This document shows positions 61,549-64,000 of a stretch of 64,000 bases of DNA, one piece after another (position 1 is the first letter of the stretch; each line of letters starts with the position of its first letter). The position numbers were made by a program, and so were the translations under genes. The DNA is taken from contig NZ_LQAQ01000061.1 in NCBI RefSeq assembly GCF_001583495.1, positions 1-64,000 on the forward strand, read 5' to 3'. The notes beneath the pieces were generated by a model that saw only the letters and a program-made list of their open reading frames with translations, had not been told where the DNA came from and did no database searches. Source of the DNA: Flammeovirga sp. SJP92 (GTDB lineage Bacteria; Bacteroidota; Bacteroidia; Cytophagales; Flammeovirgaceae).

Positions 61549-62190
61549 ATGAACCTATTTATATCAGCCATCAGTACGGATAGCGGGAAATCAGTAGTCT
61601 CAGCTATTTTTACTGAAGCATTACAAGCTTCTTATTGGAAACCTGTTCAAGCAGGATTTCCTACAGATACAGAAACAGTACACAAACTTCTTCCAACGAA
61701 GATTGATAAAATACCTGAGGCTTACCTTTTAAAATATCCAATGTCTCCTCACGCTTCAGCTAGAAGAGAAAATATCAAAGTGTCGTTGGATAACATCACA
61801 TTGCCAGAGCACTCTAAAGAACACATGATTGTTGAAGGTGCAGGTGGTTTGATGGTACCATTAAATGATGACGAAATGGTCATTGACATTGCTGAGAAGT
61901 ACAATTTGCCCATCGTATTAGTATCCAATACCTACTTAGGAAGTATCAATCACTCTTTATTATCCATTCGTGAAATCCAAAGAAGAGGACTTGATTTGGT
62001 CGGAATCGTATTTAATGGAGAGAAAAATGAGGACACAGAAAGCGTGATTCTTAAACATGCGAATGTCCCTTGCCTATTAAGATTACCTCAATTAGAAGAC
62101 CTTGAGGCCGAAACCATTAAAAAGTACGCTTTGATCGTCAGAGAAAACTTAATTGCCAACAACATTATTACCGTTTCAGCACATGCATAA
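61549..62190 (+). CDS. bioD: Dethiobiotin synthetase
   Basis: A protein of 213 residues that closes the ureido ring of biotin with CO2 and ATP. The P-loop is ISAISTDSGKSVV: Gly13-Lys14-Ser15 is present, but Ala7 replaces the usual first glycine of GxxxxxGK(S/T). Later signatures are normal: YWKPVQAGF near 28-36, VEGAGGLMVPL, LVSNTYLGSINHSLLSI, and IVFNG. The gene lies four bases after bioC and overlaps bioA by eight. Function seems secure from context; the P-loop change may be a lineage trait. Confidence 0.92.
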   Translation: MNLFISAISTDSGKSVVSAIFTEALQASYWKPVQAGFPTDTETVHKLLPTKIDKIPEAYLLKYPMSPHASARRENIKVSLDNITLPEHSKEHMIVEGAGGLMVPLNDDEMVIDIAEKYNLPIVLVSNTYLGSINHSLLSIREIQRRGLDLVGIVFNGEKNEDTESVILKHANVPCLLRLPQLEDLEAETIKKYALIVRENLIANNIITVSAHA

Positions 62191-63502
62191 GAGTTTAGTA
62201 GAAAGAGATCAGAGTTGTATTTGGCATCCATTTACGGCTCAAACATTGGCTCCTCCACCACTTCCAGTAAAAAGAGCGAAAGGCACTAAAATCATATTGG
62301 AAGACGGAACTGAAATTATAGATGCGGTTTCCTCTTGGTGGGTCAATATTCATGGGCATGGCAATGAAGAGTTAGCAGAGACCTTAAAGCAACAGGCTTT
62401 AGATTTAGATCATATCATCTTTGCAGGTTTTACGCACGAACCTGCAGTAAAATTGGCAGAGCAACTTATTCCTCAGTTGAGAGGTGACCTTTCTCGTGTT
62501 TTCTTTTCAGATAACGGAAGTACTGCCAATGAGATAGCGATCAAGATGATCATTCAGTATTTCTACAACAAAGGAATACATACTCGTAAAAAGGTGATTG
62601 CTTTTGAGGGAGCCTATCATGGTGATACTTTTGGAGCCTTATCTATGGCAGATCGCTCACCCTTCTCTAAGCCTTTTGAAGATTATCTATTTGATGTGGA
62701 TTTCCTTCCTTTCCCTACAGAAGAAAATTGGGAAGAAGTGAGAACTCGCATGGAAACACTTTGTCAAACGGAAGAGTATTGTGCTTTTATTTTTGAACCG
62801 CTTGTTCAAGGGGCTTCAGGGATGAGAATGTACAAAAGTGAGTGGTTGGATGAATTGATGGGAATTGCTCATGATCATGGTACATTATGTATTGCTGATG
62901 AGGTAATGACTGGCTTTTACAGAACCGGTGAACTCTTCGCAACGCATCACCTCAAAAACAACACGCCTGATATCATCACGATGTCCAAAGCATTGACAGG
63001 AGGAATTATGCCATTGAGCCTTACGATTTGTACCAATGAGATCTATGATGCCTACTTGACTGATGATGTATTGAAGACGTTCTTCCACGGTCATTCCTTC
63101 ACTGGAAATCCATTGGCTTGTGCAGTAGCTTCGAAAAGTTTGGAAATGTTGCTGAGTGAGGAAAGGCAAACACAGATTAAAAATATTGTTGCTTCTCATA
63201 AAGTCTTTAGAGAAAAGATTAAATCCGCTCATTTCTGTAAGTCTGTAAGGCAAACGGGAACGATCCTAGCCATCGAATATGATAGTGAAAAAGAGACTTC
63301 ATACTTCAATTCGATCAAAGATGAATTATATAAATATTTCTTGTCGGAAAATGTACTCTTACGTCCCTTGGGTAATGTAGTATACATCAATACAACCTAT
63401 ACCATCACAAAAGACGAGTTAGAGAAGGTATACAACGTAATCGAGGAAGTGTTTTCGAACGGAATATCGGTCGTTCAAAAATCAAATGTCGAGTTAACTT
63501 AA
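62183..63502 (+). CDS. bioA: Adenosylmethionine-8-amino-7-oxononanoate aminotransferase
   Basis: A class III PLP aminotransferase of 439 residues that converts KAPA to DAPA, classically with S-adenosylmethionine as amino donor. Trp52-Trp53 in SSWWVNIHGHG, Tyr145 in GAYHGDTFGALSM, Asp239 in IADEVMTGF and Lys269 in TMSKALTGG are the active-site set, with FHGHSFTGNPLAC the conserved substrate loop. The longest frame starts with TTG at 62153; ATG at 62183 is preferred, with the usual start LVERDQSCIWHPFT and an eight-base overlap with bioD. It ends the operon and is followed by a terminator. Confidence 0.95.
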   Translation: MHKSLVERDQSCIWHPFTAQTLAPPPLPVKRAKGTKIILEDGTEIIDAVSSWWVNIHGHGNEELAETLKQQALDLDHIIFAGFTHEPAVKLAEQLIPQLRGDLSRVFFSDNGSTANEIAIKMIIQYFYNKGIHTRKKVIAFEGAYHGDTFGALSMADRSPFSKPFEDYLFDVDFLPFPTEENWEEVRTRMETLCQTEEYCAFIFEPLVQGASGMRMYKSEWLDELMGIAHDHGTLCIADEVMTGFYRTGELFATHHLKNNTPDIITMSKALTGGIMPLSLTICTNEIYDAYLTDDVLKTFFHGHSFTGNPLACAVASKSLEMLLSEERQTQIKNIVASHKVFREKIKSAHFCKSVRQTGTILAIEYDSEKETSYFNSIKDELYKYFLSENVLLRPLGNVVYINTTYTITKDELEKVYNVIEEVFSNGISVVQKSNVELT

Positions 63503-63657
63503 ATTACGATGTACACCTTGTTTAAAGATGTAGATTTGAAAATATTTAACTCCAAAAGCATTTTAATTATATTATTTCTTGCTTTAGTGAAATAAAAATT
63601 GTTATTTAGTACACGAAAACAGCAATAAGAAATAGTTTTTGGGTTATTAAAGGAATT

Positions 63658-63690
63658 AAAAAGATCATCATTTTGTGATGATCTTTTTTT
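63658..63690 (+). terminator. Terminator of the biotin operon
   Basis: Perfect 13-bp stem AAAAAGATCATCA (63658-63670) with 63676-63688 followed by T residues, about 155 bases after the bioA stop. Confidence 0.85.
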
Positions 63691-63757
63691 ATTTAATTGT
63701 ATTATTCCAATTTTAGGGAACCTGCTTTTCTTAAATAAAGAATTTCATAGGTTTATC

Positions 63758-64000
63758 TTAATCTTCTAACCACTCCCATTTGTATTCCCCCTCACCACTA
63801 TAAAATACTGCAGAAGTTCCATCAGAGGAGCGAAATTTAACCACTTTTTCTCCAGGAGGAGTTACTTTCTTTTGTTCAGCACCATAACTCACCTTTACAT
63901 TCTTTGCATCTTCAATGTAATAAGCAACAATATTACTAAGATCGTTACCACTACTACCAGAATTTTCACCTGCACCTAATACCATATACCATTCAGGTCT
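63758..64000 (-). CDS. C-terminal end of an unrecognised protein (partial)
   Basis: The frame is open to the right edge of the window (the residues before the first ATG read RPEWY), so only the C-terminal 80 residues are visible. It looks like a short beta-rich domain: NIVAYYIEDAKNVKVSYG, KVVKFRSSDGTSAVFYSGEG, ending EYKWEWLED. There is a Gly/Ser-rich linker GAGENSGSSGN before it. No family is recognised. Confidence 0.5.
   Translation of the reverse strand, partial: RPEWYMVLGAGENSGSSGNDLSNIVAYYIEDAKNVKVSYGAEQKKVTPPGEKVVKFRSSDGTSAVFYSGEGEYKWEWLED

Overview
The window looks like a chromosomal segment from a low-GC marine-type Bacteroidota. I infer order Cytophagales, with Flammeovirga and its relatives as the best guess, because of the gene families, the Bacteroidetes promoter pattern (TTTG-N20-TAnnTTTG) and the near absence of Shine-Dalgarno sites. 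Genes are densely packed on both strands and most convergent pairs are separated by a strong hairpin terminator. I found no rRNA, tRNA, CRISPR array, phage or transposase gene.

Layout. 1-10 kb: tail of a leucine-rich-repeat protein, a 23-bp-period array of dyad sites, a MORN/TonB_C secreted protein, a class Ic aspartate aminotransferase, MdaB, a class A penicillin-binding protein and an erythromycin-esterase/CarboxypepD_reg fusion. 10.4-33.5 kb, all on the minus strand: a polysaccharide utilisation locus (PUL). It reads, in transcription order, DeoR regulator, two tandem SusC/SusD pairs, GH92, CutC, PNGase F, GH2 beta-mannosidase, GH125, a CBM9-like protein and a GHL10-type putative glycosidase. 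The enzymes fit removal and dismantling of high-mannose N-glycans: PNGase F frees the glycan at the cell surface, the SusCD pairs import it, GH92 and GH125 trim alpha-mannose and GH2 removes the core beta-mannose. The DeoR gene has tandem 10-bp direct repeats (AAACACGCAW) laid exactly across its own promoter, and the same repeats lie upstream of GH92. I therefore infer one local regulator controlling the locus.

33.7-57 kb: housekeeping and envelope genes: ispH, a prokaryotic AdoMet decarboxylase, a VanX/DdpX-type dipeptidase, ppk1, a chalcone-isomerase-fold protein, a TerB/ABCG transporter fusion, a lipoprotein, a lone nuoH, a DUF5686 outer-membrane protein, ispF, a membrane-anchored MutS homologue, a porin, an Omp85 barrel and a retinol-saturase-like oxidoreductase.

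57-64 kb: what looks like the broken 5' end of a BtuB-type receptor gene, then a complete biotin operon bioB-F-G-C-D-A with overlapping reading frames, and a truncated minus-strand gene at the window edge.

Non-coding structure worth attention: the 23-bp dyad array (414-574), the DeoR operators, a REP-like palindrome family inside PUL intercistronic gaps, a second hairpin family (AGAGYATGTC), and a 21-bp inverted repeat between bioB and bioF. Several starts were moved from the longest open frame to an internal ATG where family length or a promoter or terminator inside the extension demanded it; these are stated entry by entry.
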